DNA of 24,109 nt from JAVBLK01 sp031553565 (GCA_031553565.1 JAVBLK010000056.1:1-24109), one strand, 5' to 3'; shown: positions 1 to 8,450, counted from the stretch's first letter. Notes: generated by a model not told the origin, from the letters alone. Program-made: numbers and translations.

Positions 1-39
1 CCACCTCAGTTTTGTCAAACAAAAAAACAACAGTACTAT

Positions 40-48
40 TTATCCACA
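40..48 (+). promoter_or_regulatory. Perfect DnaA-box 9-mer
   Basis: TTATCCACA matches the consensus DnaA box exactly. It stands alone near the window edge in non-coding AT-rich DNA. A single 9-mer can occur by chance, so binding is inferred only. Confidence 0.4.
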
Positions 49-113
49 GCCGAAAATACACAGCTTTTCTTCGCTTTTATATCCGTTTTTCGTTCCGCCA
101 CATCCCTCCCCAA

Positions 114-154
114 CAAAAAAGAGGCTATCTCACTTTTTTTACCGTGAGACAGCC
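114..154 (-). terminator. Intrinsic terminator after the 226-residue ORF
   Basis: Read on the minus strand, an 11-bp stem (arms 144-154 and 123-133, with one G-U pair) is followed by a U-rich tract (complement of A 114-120). It lies about 50 bp past the stop of the preceding minus-strand gene. A T-run on the plus side as well means it could act in both directions. Confidence 0.75.
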
Positions 155-202
155 CCGTTCTTTTTTTTCTTCGTTTCTTTATGGCATGCTGCCGCGCAGT
201 TT

Positions 203-883
203 TTACGGCAGTATCTTCTTGCACAGGTTGAACAGATTAATTCTGTTTGCCTTTACGGTCATTTTGTAGGCGACAAAATCGGAGTCGTTCAGCATGGCGC
301 GGTCGAAAGCGTACAGCGTAAGGTCGTTGATATAATTGTTTTCATCGACGATCAGGACTACGCTGTTGTACTTAAAGCTGACCTTGTCGCCCTCGTTGTA
401 GGTCGTATCGCCTATCTTAACGGATATCGGGTCGTCCTTGGTGCCTTTCTTGACCTTTATTTCGGCCTGCTGCTCCTTCCCCTCGCTCTCGTCAAATATT
501 ATCGATATCAGGTATTGGCCGGACTCGGCGCTGATAGTCCTGACATCGGCCAGCACATCGGTAAGCGCGTCGGTAAGCCTTGCCTGAGGATAAAATTTCC
601 CCTCTAAAATGCCCATCATAATGCTGTAGGAGGTCATTCCGTAATACGCATCGACAAACTCTTCGAACTTGTCGCTTTTATCGTTCAATACCGCGTGTTC
701 GGTGTCCCACTGCATGGTATAAATGTATCTTCCGCCCTTTACAAGCTGTATCTGGTACGGCGTTACTTTTTTGTCGTTAAAGCCGTCGTCAACCTTTATA
801 AAGGAAAGTACCGTTACAGCGACTATCAGCAGCGCCAGTACGGACAGTACTGCCGCAAGCGCGGTTTTTTTTGCTTTTGCCAT
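203..883 (-). CDS. Hypothetical membrane-anchored protein
   Basis: I do not recognise a family. The 226-residue product has a basic N-terminus (MAKAKK) and a hydrophobic stretch at about residues 8-29. No lipobox cysteine follows, so an uncleaved signal anchor is more likely than a lipoprotein signal. The remainder is charged and soluble-looking, rich in Asp, Lys and Tyr, and presumably extracytoplasmic. The ATG has a good ribosome binding site, AGGAG (894-898 on the complement), 10 nt upstream. A sigma-A-like promoter at 983-1011 and the terminator at 114-154 suggest a single-gene transcript, although ftsH lies just upstream on the same strand. A role in envelope maintenance next to FtsH would be speculation. 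Confidence 0.75.
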   Translation of the reverse strand: MAKAKKTALAAVLSVLALLIVAVTVLSFIKVDDGFNDKKVTPYQIQLVKGGRYIYTMQWDTEHAVLNDKSDKFEEFVDAYYGMTSYSIMMGILEGKFYPQARLTDALTDVLADVRTISAESGQYLISIIFDESEGKEQQAEIKVKKGTKDDPISVKIGDTTYNEGDKVSFKYNSVVLIVDENNYINDLTLYAFDRAMLNDSDFVAYKMTVKANRINLFNLCKKILP

Positions 884-982
884 TTGTATATATCTCCTAA
901 ACGCCTTTCATCAATGCGGCAGTACGGCGCGTATGATCTGATGAAAAGACAGCGGTCCTTAAAGTCTTTCCGCAGTGTTTCT

Positions 983-1011
983 ATTTTACGGGCTTTTTAA
1001 GGTCGGGTCAA
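983..1011 (-). promoter_or_regulatory. Candidate sigma-A promoter for the 226-residue ORF
   Basis: On the minus strand, TTGACC and TAAAAT are separated by 17 bp and lie about 100 bp upstream of the start codon, between ftsH and this gene. Assigned by pattern only. Confidence 0.5.
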
Positions 1012-1061
1012 GCGTTTTTTATGCTCTTCCGTTTTTTTACTGCCGGAGCAGCCGGTTTATG

Positions 1062-3104
1062 TTATTTTTTGTCGGCGCCGGCGGCGTCTCTTTTTTTGGT
1101 AAGCTCGGCTTTTATTTTGTCGGCGGCGTCAATGCTCTTGATTATTTCCTCAAGCGGGTCGCCGTTCATCAGCATTTTTACCTGCTCGGTATATATAGTT
1201 TCCTTTTCTATAAGGAGCCGTACCATCTTGTCCAAAACCTCGCGCTTTTCCTTTAATATCGTAACAGCGCGCTGATGGTTGCCCTCGACGATCTTGCGTA
1301 TCTCTCCGTCAATGACCGCCGCCAGCTTTTCACTGTAGCTGTGGGTGCTTTGATAATCGCGCCCCAAAAAGACCTCCTGTCCGCCGCCCAGGAATATGGG
1401 GCCTACCTCGCCGCTCATACCGTACTCGGTCACCATCTTCTTCGCGGTGTCGGTCGCAACCTTTATATCGTGCTGCGCCCCCGTACTGATATCCTTGATA
1501 ACGATCTCCTCGGCCGCCCTGCCGCCGAAAAGCACGGCGATCCCGTCCATAAGCTCGTTATACGTCGTATGCGTATCGTCAGTCGTCGGACGCATCATCG
1601 TATAGCCCGCCGCCGGCCCGCGCCCTATTATGCTGACCTCGTGCACCTTGTCGGCGTGCGGCAGTATTTCCGCGACTATTGCATGTCCGGCCTCGTGATA
1701 GGCTGTTATGCGTTTATCAAACTCGGTCACAAGCCGGCTCTTCTTTTTCAAGCCCATCGTGGCCTTATTGAATCCCTCGTTGAGGTCCTCCATAATGATC
1801 ACCTTGCGGTTGGCGCGCGCCGCAAGTATAGCCGCCTCGTTGAGGATGTTGGCGATATCCGCGCCGGTAAGCCCTGCGGTGATCTTTGCAAGCACTTTGA
1901 AGTCGATGTCGGGGCTCATGGGCTTGTTGCGCGCATGGACCTTAAATATAAGCTCGCGGCCGCGTACGTCGGGAACATGGATATAGATTTGCCGGTCAAA
2001 GCGTCCCGGGCGCAAAAGCGCGGGGTCGAGTATGTCCGCGCGGTTAGTCGCCGCCATAATGATGATGCCTTCGTTAGTCTCGAATCCGTCCATTTGTACG
2101 AGCAGCTGGTTCAGCGTCTGTTCGCGCTCGTCGTGGCCGCCGCCCATTCCCGTGCCGCGCTGGCGGCCGACGGCGTCGATCTCGTCAATGAACAGGATGC
2201 AGGGCATATTCTTTTTAGCCTGGTCGAACAGGTCGCGCACCCTCGATGCGCCGACGCCGACATACATTTCGACAAAGTCGCTGCCGCTGATCGAAAAGAA
2301 CGGAACGTTCGCCTCGCCCGCAACGGCCTTCGCAAACAGCGTCTTTCCCGTGCCGGGAGAGCCGACCAGCAGCACGCCCTTGGGTATACGCGCGCCCAAT
2401 TCCGTGAATTTTTGAGGGTTCTTTAAGAATTCAACAATTTCGGCCAGCTCTTCCTTTTCCTCCTCCGCGCCCGCAACGTCTGTAAACTTGACCTTTACGT
2501 TGTCATTGAGGCGCGCCTTGCTCTTGGAAAAGTTGATCTCCTGCTTTTTGCTGCCGCTCATTGCCTTGAACACAAAGAATACCACGGCCACCACCGCAAG
2601 CCCCGATAAAATCATCGGCAGATAGTCCACAAAGGTCGCAGCCGTCGGATTGTCCATGCTGTAAGATATTTTGGAAAAAGTCCCGTTAAATTCGGCAAAG
2701 CCGAACTCGTCCAGCAAGATGTCCATAGCCCCGTCCCCGTCGGAATCAACGGTGCCCCTTTTGTAAATCCCGCTTTTTGACGGGTTTCCCGTGACGTCAA
2801 GCCCCTGGTTGAAGTTCTTTAATATCTGGGCGAATTCTGTGCGGTTTTCTATATAAAGAAAATAGCTGTTGTAGCTGCCGGGGAATTTTGACGCTTTTTT
2901 GTCGGCGTCTTCCGTCGTAAGGACCTTTGCCGTATTATACGACTCGATATGGACGCGGCTTATTTTCCCCGAGTAAAGCTCGGCGATAAATTCTGATTCA
3001 AGATGCGGCTTCTTGGCCGTCAGGTTTACCGCCAAAAAAACCAAACCTGCGATGACCGCCAATGCGACTGCTATACTTATTATCCTTCTTGTGCTGTTAC
3101 TCAT
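1062..3104 (-). CDS. ftsH: ATP-dependent zinc metalloprotease FtsH
   Basis: Membrane-bound AAA+ protease that extracts and degrades membrane and regulatory proteins; it works as a hexamer at the cytoplasmic membrane. The 680 residues show TM1 (about 8-29), an extracytoplasmic domain (about 30-160), TM2 (about 161-182), then the AAA module: Walker A GSPGTGKT (248-255), Walker B ILFIDE (303-308), second region of homology ATNRADILDPALLRPGRFD (352-370), and the zinc-site HEAGH (470-474). Walker A has Ser where most FtsH have Pro, which leaves the P-loop Lys and Thr intact. The extracytoplasmic part is longer than in many FtsH and contains a DSDGDGAMD segment (120-128) like a calcium-binding loop. 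The Shine-Dalgarno is weak. A promoter candidate lies at 3191-3219. Identity is certain from the motifs. Confidence 0.97.
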   Translation of the reverse strand: MSNSTRRIISIAVALAVIAGLVFLAVNLTAKKPHLESEFIAELYSGKISRVHIESYNTAKVLTTEDADKKASKFPGSYNSYFLYIENRTEFAQILKNFNQGLDVTGNPSKSGIYKRGTVDSDGDGAMDILLDEFGFAEFNGTFSKISYSMDNPTAATFVDYLPMILSGLAVVAVVFFVFKAMSGSKKQEINFSKSKARLNDNVKVKFTDVAGAEEEKEELAEIVEFLKNPQKFTELGARIPKGVLLVGSPGTGKTLFAKAVAGEANVPFFSISGSDFVEMYVGVGASRVRDLFDQAKKNMPCILFIDEIDAVGRQRGTGMGGGHDEREQTLNQLLVQMDGFETNEGIIIMAATNRADILDPALLRPGRFDRQIYIHVPDVRGRELIFKVHARNKPMSPDIDFKVLAKITAGLTGADIANILNEAAILAARANRKVIIMEDLNEGFNKATMGLKKKSRLVTEFDKRITAYHEAGHAIVAEILPHADKVHEVSIIGRGPAAGYTMMRPTTDDTHTTYNELMDGIAVLFGGRAAEEIVIKDISTGAQHDIKVATDTAKKMVTEYGMSGEVGPIFLGGGQEVFLGRDYQSTHSYSEKLAAVIDGEIRKIVEGNHQRAVTILKEKREVLDKMVRLLIEKETIYTEQVKMLMNGDPLEEIIKSIDAADKIKAELTKKRDAAGADKK

Positions 3105-3190
3105 TTAAAATCCGTTTCTTTCCGGGACGCTGCCGCCCGTAAAATTTTTTCAGGATGCCCCAACTTCTTTTACCATAATTCTAGAGAGTT

Positions 3191-3219
3191 ATTTTAACAT
3201 ATTTATCACACTGAGGCAA
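3191..3219 (-). promoter_or_regulatory. Candidate sigma-A promoter for ftsH
   Basis: On the minus strand, TTGCCT and TAAAAT are 17 bp apart, which would give an untranslated leader of about 80 nt before the ftsH ATG. Assigned by pattern only. Confidence 0.45.
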
Positions 3220-3280
3220 CAAATATTACCGCAACCGGTTATGGTATTAACGTCCTGCCGTTTTTCCTGTCCTGTTACGG

Positions 3281-3420
3281 GTTATTACACGGGGCGACGA
3301 GCATCTTGCCCTACATCGGTTGCGAGGAGGAGTGAGCAAATCGGTCAAATACCCTTAGGCTCTGCTGCGGAACAGGCGGCAGCGCCGCCGGGTCCAGAGC
3401 TTGCTCCGGGGTGTAATACC
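3281..3420. repeat. Structured intergenic repeat, copy S1
   Basis: This gene-free stretch is bracketed by inverted TATTACAC (3283-3290) and GTGTAATA (3411-3418). It contains several short hairpins, for example GAGC-TT-GCTC near 3397-3406. Its first 90 bases or so align with 9967-10060 at roughly two-thirds identity with two one-base gaps, so a diverged repeat or non-coding RNA is more likely than a gene. The gaps break any shared reading frame. Confidence 0.5.
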
Positions 3421-3454
3421 GATTTATTATTCCCTTACCACTGCTTTTTATTGC

Positions 3455-3486
3455 AAAAGGCCAACCGGCGTTAAGGGGCGTTGGCC
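3455..3486 (-). terminator. Possible terminator after yyaC
   Basis: On the minus strand, GGCCAAC and GTTGGCC form a 7-bp stem with a loop of about 14 nt, followed by a short UUUU, directly past the yyaC stop. The large loop and short U-tract make it a weak candidate. Confidence 0.4.
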
Positions 3487-3489
3487 GCG

Positions 3490-4035
3490 TCAGCCGCTTG
3501 CCGCGGCGGCTTCCTTGATTTTCAGCGCGTCGCTGATCCCGCCCGCGATCGCCTCGGCCATCGTCATGACCAAATGCAGCCTCGTGGCGTTCAGGTTCAG
3601 GTCGGCCTGCTGCCCGCCCGTATTGACCACGGCGATAATACTGTAATCCCCCACCTTGGGCAGGACCTTGTCGACCGCCGAGCCCGGGAATACCCCGCCC
3701 TTGTTTATCCTGATAAGGCCTATGTCCGACCTGCTGCCCAGTGCGGCATCGACCGCCAGCACCTTGTTTTTTGGATGCGCGCTTTTTATAAATTCGGCGC
3801 TCTCGCAAAGGTTCAGCGCCGTCACCGGCCGGCTCAAAGTGCCGTATACAAACGCCCTGACGTTATATTTGGTCGTCAAAAGGTGCCCGACCAGCGGCCC
3901 GAGGCAATCGCCCGTTACCCGGTCGCTGCCGATGCAGACGATGACCGGCGTTTCGCGGCAGGGCAAAAGGATCTCCAGCAGCCGCGCGCCCGTCCGCTGC
4001 CGTATGCTTAAGCTGTATATATTAGAGCTATCCAT
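3490..4035 (-). CDS. yyaC: YyaC family spore protease-like protein (DUF1256)
   Basis: Member of the YyaC family, which is found mainly in endospore formers and resembles the germination protease Gpr; its substrate is not established. The 181 residues include the family glycine-rich segment CIGSDRVTGDCLGPLVG (34-50), YGTLSRPVTALNL (64-76), AVDAALG (about 93-99) and GVFPGSAV. All are in the usual order and the length is close to the family norm (about 200). In Bacillus subtilis yyaC also lies near the spo0J region, which matches this context. The start has no ideally spaced ribosome binding site: a GAGG lies about 16 nt upstream, and no alternative in-frame start was found. It is the best sign here that the organism sporulates. 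Function beyond family membership is inference. Confidence 0.9.
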   Translation of the reverse strand: MDSSNIYSLSIRQRTGARLLEILLPCRETPVIVCIGSDRVTGDCLGPLVGHLLTTKYNVRAFVYGTLSRPVTALNLCESAEFIKSAHPKNKVLAVDAALGSRSDIGLIRINKGGVFPGSAVDKVLPKVGDYSIIAVVNTGGQQADLNLNATRLHLVMTMAEAIAGGISDALKIKEAAAASG

Positions 4036-4275
4036 ATCCGAATCATTATTGCCTCTTCTCCGGTATTTATTCTTTTTACTAAGCAGCGTTTCAAATTACC
4101 AAAACCGGCGATCTTTTTTTTTAGGATTTTTGCGCGCTTCCTGCATTAAAAAATTATTAAAAAACGGAATTTGTATGGCTTTTCCGGGAACAATGATATA
4201 TACTGGCCATACCGGAACTATCAGAAATTCTTTGATTATGTATGCGCCTTTTTATGAAGCATTTTTCGCTTACAT

Positions 4276-4304
4276 TTGCTTTTAGGCGCATAAACAGGTA
4301 TAAC
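4276..4304 (+). promoter_or_regulatory. Candidate sigma-A promoter for the cvpA-family gene
   Basis: TTGCTT and TATAAC are separated by 17 bp and end 29 bp before the start codon. The yyaC-cvpA divergent gap (4036-4333) shows nothing else that I can support. Confidence 0.5.
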
Positions 4305-4333
4305 AAACGGTTCCTTACGGGAGATTAAGTTTT

Positions 4334-5464
4334 ATGGATTGGGCGTTAATAATAGATCTGGCTTTGGTTTTTATTATCGTAATTTGCGCTATTGTTGGGC
4401 TGGTTCGCGGCTTTTTTAAGTCGCTGCTTTCCTTTTTCGGCACGATCGTATCGCTGATAATATCGATACTTTTGGCAAAGACGATCGCTAACGCTTTGCT
4501 TGGCTGGGGCCCGGTCGATTGGCTGTTCGGCAGTACCGGCGTGATCTCGGGCGCGGTCGAAAACGGGCTTACCAAGCTTTCTGCCGAGATGTTCAATACC
4601 GCGTTCTCGTCTGCGGGCAATGTTGAAGAGCTTACCGCCGCACTGACTGCCGCCGGTATCCCGTCGTTCCTTGCGCCCCTTTTGGCTTCGGTCGTTGCCG
4701 GCTTCAATTTCGCCGGCGCGGATGTTACCTTAGGGCACATCCTTGCGCCGCTTATCGCCAACATTATTTACTATATCGTGATCGTCCTTATCCTTTTCGC
4801 GATATTGAAGATCGTGCTGTCGATCCTCAATAAGTTCTTTAAGTTCCTGACCAAGAACAGAGCGATTCGCGGGCTCGACCGGTTCTTCGGGTTTTTGATC
4901 GGCGCGGCGAAGGGTACTCTGCTGGTCGCGCTGCTCTTTACCGTATTGTCGCTGTTCTCCAGCTGGCAGGTGCTGGCGCCGTACAACGAAGCGCTTAATA
5001 ACACGACCATCGCCAAGCCGTTCAACGATACCGTTTACGAGCTTGTGGGCAAGAACCTTAATCTCGATAAGATATTAGAGGATCTCATCCCGGGGCTTAA
5101 AAAGGTCAACGAAAAGGAAGCCTCGCTTGCCGGCGCGCTTGCCGCTGAATATGCGCCCGACGGCTTTACCGCATCAAGCCAAACGGACGCCGACGCCGTA
5201 CTGCATTTTAGCGAATACCAGACGGCATTAAAAGAGAGCGTAGGCGGCAACGGGCTCGACGACGTGACAATGGACGGATTGATCGAAAAAGCGAATAGCA
5301 TCAAGGCCAAATATAACGAGGCCGCGGCCAAGCTGGCCGAGCTTAACGCAGGTACGGGTGACGCCGACGCGCTGAAATCCGATATCCGCGGGCTGCTGAC
5401 CGAAATAAACGGGCTGTACGGAAACTTCGGGGTAATCCTGGCTTATACTGCTTTTGTGTTTTAA
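4334..5464 (+). CDS. CvpA family membrane protein with long C-terminal extension
   Basis: Integral membrane protein of the CvpA (colicin V production) family; the molecular role is unclear even in model organisms. Hydrophobic segments are visible at about residues 5-23, 31-50, 137-165 and 185-210. The family-like VRGFFKSLLSFFG follows the first helix, and RAIRGLDRFFGFLIGA leads into the last. At 376 residues it is about twice the usual CvpA length. The extra parts are a soluble-looking insert between helices 2 and 3 and about 160 residues after the last helix, charged and rich in Ala, Asp and Glu. GGGAG lies 9 nt before the ATG. The gene ends 17 bp before the inverted-repeat arm that flanks the polymerase gene. 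Family assignment is fairly good; the tail is unassigned. Confidence 0.75.
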   Translation: MDWALIIDLALVFIIVICAIVGLVRGFFKSLLSFFGTIVSLIISILLAKTIANALLGWGPVDWLFGSTGVISGAVENGLTKLSAEMFNTAFSSAGNVEELTAALTAAGIPSFLAPLLASVVAGFNFAGADVTLGHILAPLIANIIYYIVIVLILFAILKIVLSILNKFFKFLTKNRAIRGLDRFFGFLIGAAKGTLLVALLFTVLSLFSSWQVLAPYNEALNNTTIAKPFNDTVYELVGKNLNLDKILEDLIPGLKKVNEKEASLAGALAAEYAPDGFTASSQTDADAVLHFSEYQTALKESVGGNGLDDVTMDGLIEKANSIKAKYNEAAAKLAELNAGTGDADALKSDIRGLLTEINGLYGNFGVILAYTAFVF

Positions 5465-5480
5465 ATTTCTAATAGCATGA

Positions 5481-5698
5481 TTTTCTTTTTTCTTTAAGAA
5501 AAAAGAAACAAAAAAGAAAACGTCGCGGCCTTGCTTTTTTCGCGGAAAACGCAAGGCCGCGATTTTCATTTAGTTTGCCTTTGTCAAACCTGCTTTGGGT
5601 CATTAGCCGTTCCTATGTTGTAGTAAAGTTGTAAACAAAGAAATCGCCTGCCGGCGAAGTTTCTTTTTTGTTACTTTTTTCTTAGAAAAAAGTAATTC
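5481..5698 (+). repeat. Left inverted-repeat arm flanking the LigD-type polymerase gene
   Basis: This 218-bp arm matches the reverse complement of 6649-6907 along its whole length, with an internal deletion and a diverged middle. It starts with a 27-nt A/T palindrome (5482-5508). It then has a GC-rich hairpin (TCGCGGCCTTGC 5523-5534 with its complement 5551-5562), a variable centre, and CGCC/GGCG. It ends with a 25-nt palindrome (5671-5695). The hairpins could also terminate cvpA transcripts. Confidence 0.85.
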
Positions 5699-5724
5699 TC
5701 TGTATAAGAATAATTCTCTGTATA
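5693..5724 (+). repeat. Direct repeat upstream of the LigD-type polymerase gene
   Basis: TAATTCTCTGTATA occurs twice (5693-5706 and 5711-5724), 18 bp apart, just outside and overlapping the end of the left arm and 21 bp before the start codon. It could be a tandem operator or a small duplication; no regulator is evident. Confidence 0.6.
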
Positions 5725-5744
5725 CGGCTTACACTATATATATT

Positions 5745-6638
5745 ATGGAAACACAAACACTTGACCTGTCGGGCGTATCGGTACCCGTCAAGCATTTGGA
5801 CAAGCTTTATTTTCCCGAGAGCCAAACAACCAAGGCGGACGTGCTGGAGTATTATATCTGGGCGGCGCCGTACATACTGCCGCATATAAAGGACAAGCCG
5901 TTCACCATGATCCATTTCCCGCACGGGCTTTCGGGCGACGGCAAGAGCTTTTATCAAAAGCAGCGGCCGGACGGCGCGCCCGAGTGGCTGGACGGCGTTA
6001 CTCTGCCCAGCAAGGCGCGCGGGCAGATAGACTGGTGCCTTGTCAACGACGAGGCGTCTTTGGCATACATGGCCAACCGCGGAGTTTTAGAGATGCACAC
6101 CTGGTTTTCGCGGCTGCCCGACCTTTCGCGCGCTGACATCGCCGCGATCGACCTTGACCCCACCGGCGCCGTCGGTTTCCACGAGGCGCGGGTGATCGCC
6201 CGCGCGTTCCGCGCGCTTTTGACCGAGCTTCATTTACAGTCCTTCCCGAAAACCAGCGGCGGCCGCGGCATACATATTTATATCCCTATCGCGCTGACGC
6301 CGTTTGAAAAGATCCAGGAATTCCTGACGCCGCTGTGCCGGATCATAAAGGATGCGTATCCGGAGCTTGCCACCACCGAACGCATGATCGAAAAGCGCGG
6401 CAACCGCGTGTACCTCGACGCCGTTCAGGTCGGCGGCGGCAAGACCCTTGCCGCGCCGTACTCGCTGCGCGTGCGCCCCGGCGCGCCCGTTTCCGCGCCG
6501 CTTTTATGGGAGGAGCTGGACGACGACCGTGTCAAGCCCGCTGATTTCAATATCGTCAGCATCAAAGCCCGGGTTGAAAAATACGGCGACCTTATGAAGG
6601 ATATGTATTCGATAAAACAATTATTGCCTAAACTTTAG
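5745..6638 (+). CDS. LigD-type DNA polymerase/primase (PolDom) for end joining
   Basis: Stand-alone version of the archaeo-eukaryotic-primase-type polymerase domain of LigD. With Ku it fills gaps at double-strand breaks, preferring ribonucleotides in characterised members. The 297 residues contain HLDKLYFPES, FYQK, the catalytic metal pair IDLDPT (Asp136 and Asp138), TSGGRGIHIYIP, and the third-acidic region YLDAVQ followed by GGGKTLAAPYSLR. These all occur in family order, with no ligase or phosphoesterase domain attached. No Shine-Dalgarno is visible before the ATG; the upstream sequence is TATATATATT. The gene sits inside an inverted-repeat-bounded block (5481-6907) wedged between cvpA and dnaN, and ku lies 2.1 kb downstream. 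A separate ATP-dependent ligase would have to be elsewhere. The polymerase call is confident. Confidence 0.93.
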   Translation: METQTLDLSGVSVPVKHLDKLYFPESQTTKADVLEYYIWAAPYILPHIKDKPFTMIHFPHGLSGDGKSFYQKQRPDGAPEWLDGVTLPSKARGQIDWCLVNDEASLAYMANRGVLEMHTWFSRLPDLSRADIAAIDLDPTGAVGFHEARVIARAFRALLTELHLQSFPKTSGGRGIHIYIPIALTPFEKIQEFLTPLCRIIKDAYPELATTERMIEKRGNRVYLDAVQVGGGKTLAAPYSLRVRPGAPVSAPLLWEELDDDRVKPADFNIVSIKARVEKYGDLMKDMYSIKQLLPKL

Positions 6639-6648
6639 TTTTGAGTAT

Positions 6649-6907
6649 GAATTACTTTTTTCTAAGAAAAAAGTAACAAAAAAGTAACTTCGCCGGCCGC
6701 CCGTTTTTTTCAAAACAGCCGGTCGGCGATTTCTTTGTTTACTACTTTTCTACACCATTGGTTAACTGCTAATTCCCCGATTCAAGCGATTCTTTTTTTG
6801 ACAAAGGCATACTAAATGAAAATCGCGGCCTTGCGTTTTTTCGTGTAAAAAACGCAAGGCCGCGACGTTTTCTTTTTTGTTTCTTTTTTCTTAAAGAAAA
6901 AAGAAAA
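6649..6907 (-). repeat. Right inverted-repeat arm flanking the LigD-type polymerase gene
   Basis: Reverse-complement partner of 5481-5698, 259 bp. It carries a perfect 19-bp stem (TCGCGGCCTTGCGTTTTTT, 6823-6841, pairing with 6847-6865, 5-nt loop), a second GC-rich hairpin near 6691-6729, the 25-nt palindrome (6652-6676) and the 27-nt palindrome (6880-6906). It ends 6 bp before the dnaN stop codon, so its hairpins probably terminate both dnaN and the polymerase gene. Confidence 0.85.
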
Positions 6908-6913
6908 TTTTTT

Positions 6914-8017
6914 CTAAACGATCCTGACAGGCAGGATCAAATACGTGTATTCGTATTCCTTTTCGACGCTGGTAATTATGCAGGGCGACGCGGACGAGAT
7001 AAATTTTATCTTGACGAACTCCTCGTTCAATGCGCGCAGCGCGTCCATATAGTATTTGGCGTTGAACGCTATCGTCAGGTCTTTACCGTTAGGGCCGACG
7101 GGGATATTCTCGCGGATATTGCCGTATTCTGAATTTGACGAAAGCTCCAGCACCTTGTCCTTGATATCAAACTTGACCAGGTTGTTGCGGTCGCCGCGCG
7201 ATAAAAGGCTGGCGCGCTCTAGCCCGTCCTCCAGCTGCTGCCGGTTGATGGTGATTGTCGTGCAAAAGTCCTTGGGGCTGAGTATCTGCTTATAGCTGAA
7301 AAAATCGCCTTCTAGCAGCCGCGTGATTATCATCGTCCCGCCTAAATCGGCCATCAGATAGTTTTTTTGGATATATAACGTAAGAATATCCTCGGAATCA
7401 TCTATCAGCTTGGCTATCTCGGACAGCGACTTGCCCGGCACGACCGCGTTCATCTTTGCGGTACTGTTTTCTATCGGCTTGGTGCACAGCGCCAAACGGA
7501 ATCCGTCGACCGCAACGCCGTTGACGGACACATCGTCTATCTCTAATAATATTCCTTTTAATATCGGCCGGGAATCATCGACCGCCGCCGAGAATACTAT
7601 CTTATTGATCAGATCTTTAAATTCCTTCTTGACGATCGAAAAACTCTGTGCGGTGTCCACTACCTTCAGCGCAGGAAATTCTTCCGCGCTCATACACTGG
7701 AAAATGCCCTCGCTGTCGGTATATTTCAGCTTCAGCTGGCTGCCGGTAAGCGTCATTTCAATCGTGTCCTTGTTGATCTTTTTGACAAACTCACTGAATA
7801 TCCGGCCGGGGACGACCGTTTCGCCTTCGATCTTAACCTCGGCCTTTATCTTTTTTTCGATCGCAAGCTCTAAATCGGTCGCGGTCAAAGTAAGTATATT
7901 ATTCTCGGCTTTGATCTTTATCCCTTCAAGAACCGGATTGGTAGATTTTGTGCTGGCGGCCTTAATGACCTTTAACACCGCATCACTTAAATCAAGACCT
8001 TCGCAAATTACTTTCAT
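6914..8017 (-). CDS. dnaN: DNA polymerase III beta subunit (sliding clamp)
   Basis: Ring-shaped processivity clamp that tethers the replicative polymerase and other factors to DNA. At 367 residues it has the family length, made of three similar domains. The N-terminus (MKVICEGLDLSDAVLKVIKA, then TNPVLEGIKIKA and LTLTATDLELAI) and the C-terminus (YTYLILPVRIV) match the family at both ends. AAGGA (8026-8030 on the complement) lies 8 nt before the ATG. The usual dnaA-dnaN pair is split here: dnaA is 13 kb away on the opposite strand. A palindrome of T and A runs (8055-8079) lies in the leader, and the AT-rich region upstream holds degenerate DnaA boxes. The 3' end abuts the right repeat arm of the polymerase cassette. 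Identity is certain. Confidence 0.97.
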   Translation of the reverse strand: MKVICEGLDLSDAVLKVIKAASTKSTNPVLEGIKIKAENNILTLTATDLELAIEKKIKAEVKIEGETVVPGRIFSEFVKKINKDTIEMTLTGSQLKLKYTDSEGIFQCMSAEEFPALKVVDTAQSFSIVKKEFKDLINKIVFSAAVDDSRPILKGILLEIDDVSVNGVAVDGFRLALCTKPIENSTAKMNAVVPGKSLSEIAKLIDDSEDILTLYIQKNYLMADLGGTMIITRLLEGDFFSYKQILSPKDFCTTITINRQQLEDGLERASLLSRGDRNNLVKFDIKDKVLELSSNSEYGNIRENIPVGPNGKDLTIAFNAKYYMDALRALNEEFVKIKFISSASPCIITSVEKEYEYTYLILPVRIV

Positions 8018-8099
8018 TCGTTTTTTCCTTTTTTCTTGCTTTCTTTTTTATTACTTTCTTTTTTTAAGAAAAAAAGAAACATAAAACCTTTTATAGTTT

Positions 8100-8450
8100 T
8101 TCTTATTCTACCATTTTTCAGGCTTTTTATCAAGGATATTTTTGTTTCCCAGGTTAGAATCGCCTATTATACATTTTTATATATTTAGATAATTAAGCTA
8201 TTATTATAGGCTGTGAAAATGTGGATATAAAAAAAATATACAAAATATAGTGGTTTATGTTTTTAAAAGACAACGGATGGTATTTTATAAAAAACAGGTT
8301 ATGTGTATATCTTGTGGAGAAAGCTATAATTTATAAACAGTAGCATGTGGACTACTTTATAAACTATGGCACATAAAAAAGTACAATTATATAAGAAACT
8401 GCTGTAAAGAAAAAAGAGATCCTGTTTTAACGCCGTAAACAGCCTGTTAA
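8100..8450. other. AT-rich gap with degenerate DnaA boxes; candidate origin element
   Basis: The dnaN-ku gap (8018-8724) has no convincing gene. Within it, TGTGGATAT (8220-8228) and TGTGGAGAA (8313-8321) each differ by one base from the DnaA box TGTGGATAA, and TGTGGACTA (8346-8354) differs by two. All three are in the same orientation and embedded in very AT-rich DNA. This fits an unwinding region with weak boxes, but no perfect box is present, so origin function is inferred. Confidence 0.35.

Noticed and set aside
12..269. 85-residue plus-strand open frame at the left edge
   Set aside because: It overlaps a terminator and the 3' end of the minus-strand gene, and its composition is typical of translated T-rich non-coding DNA.
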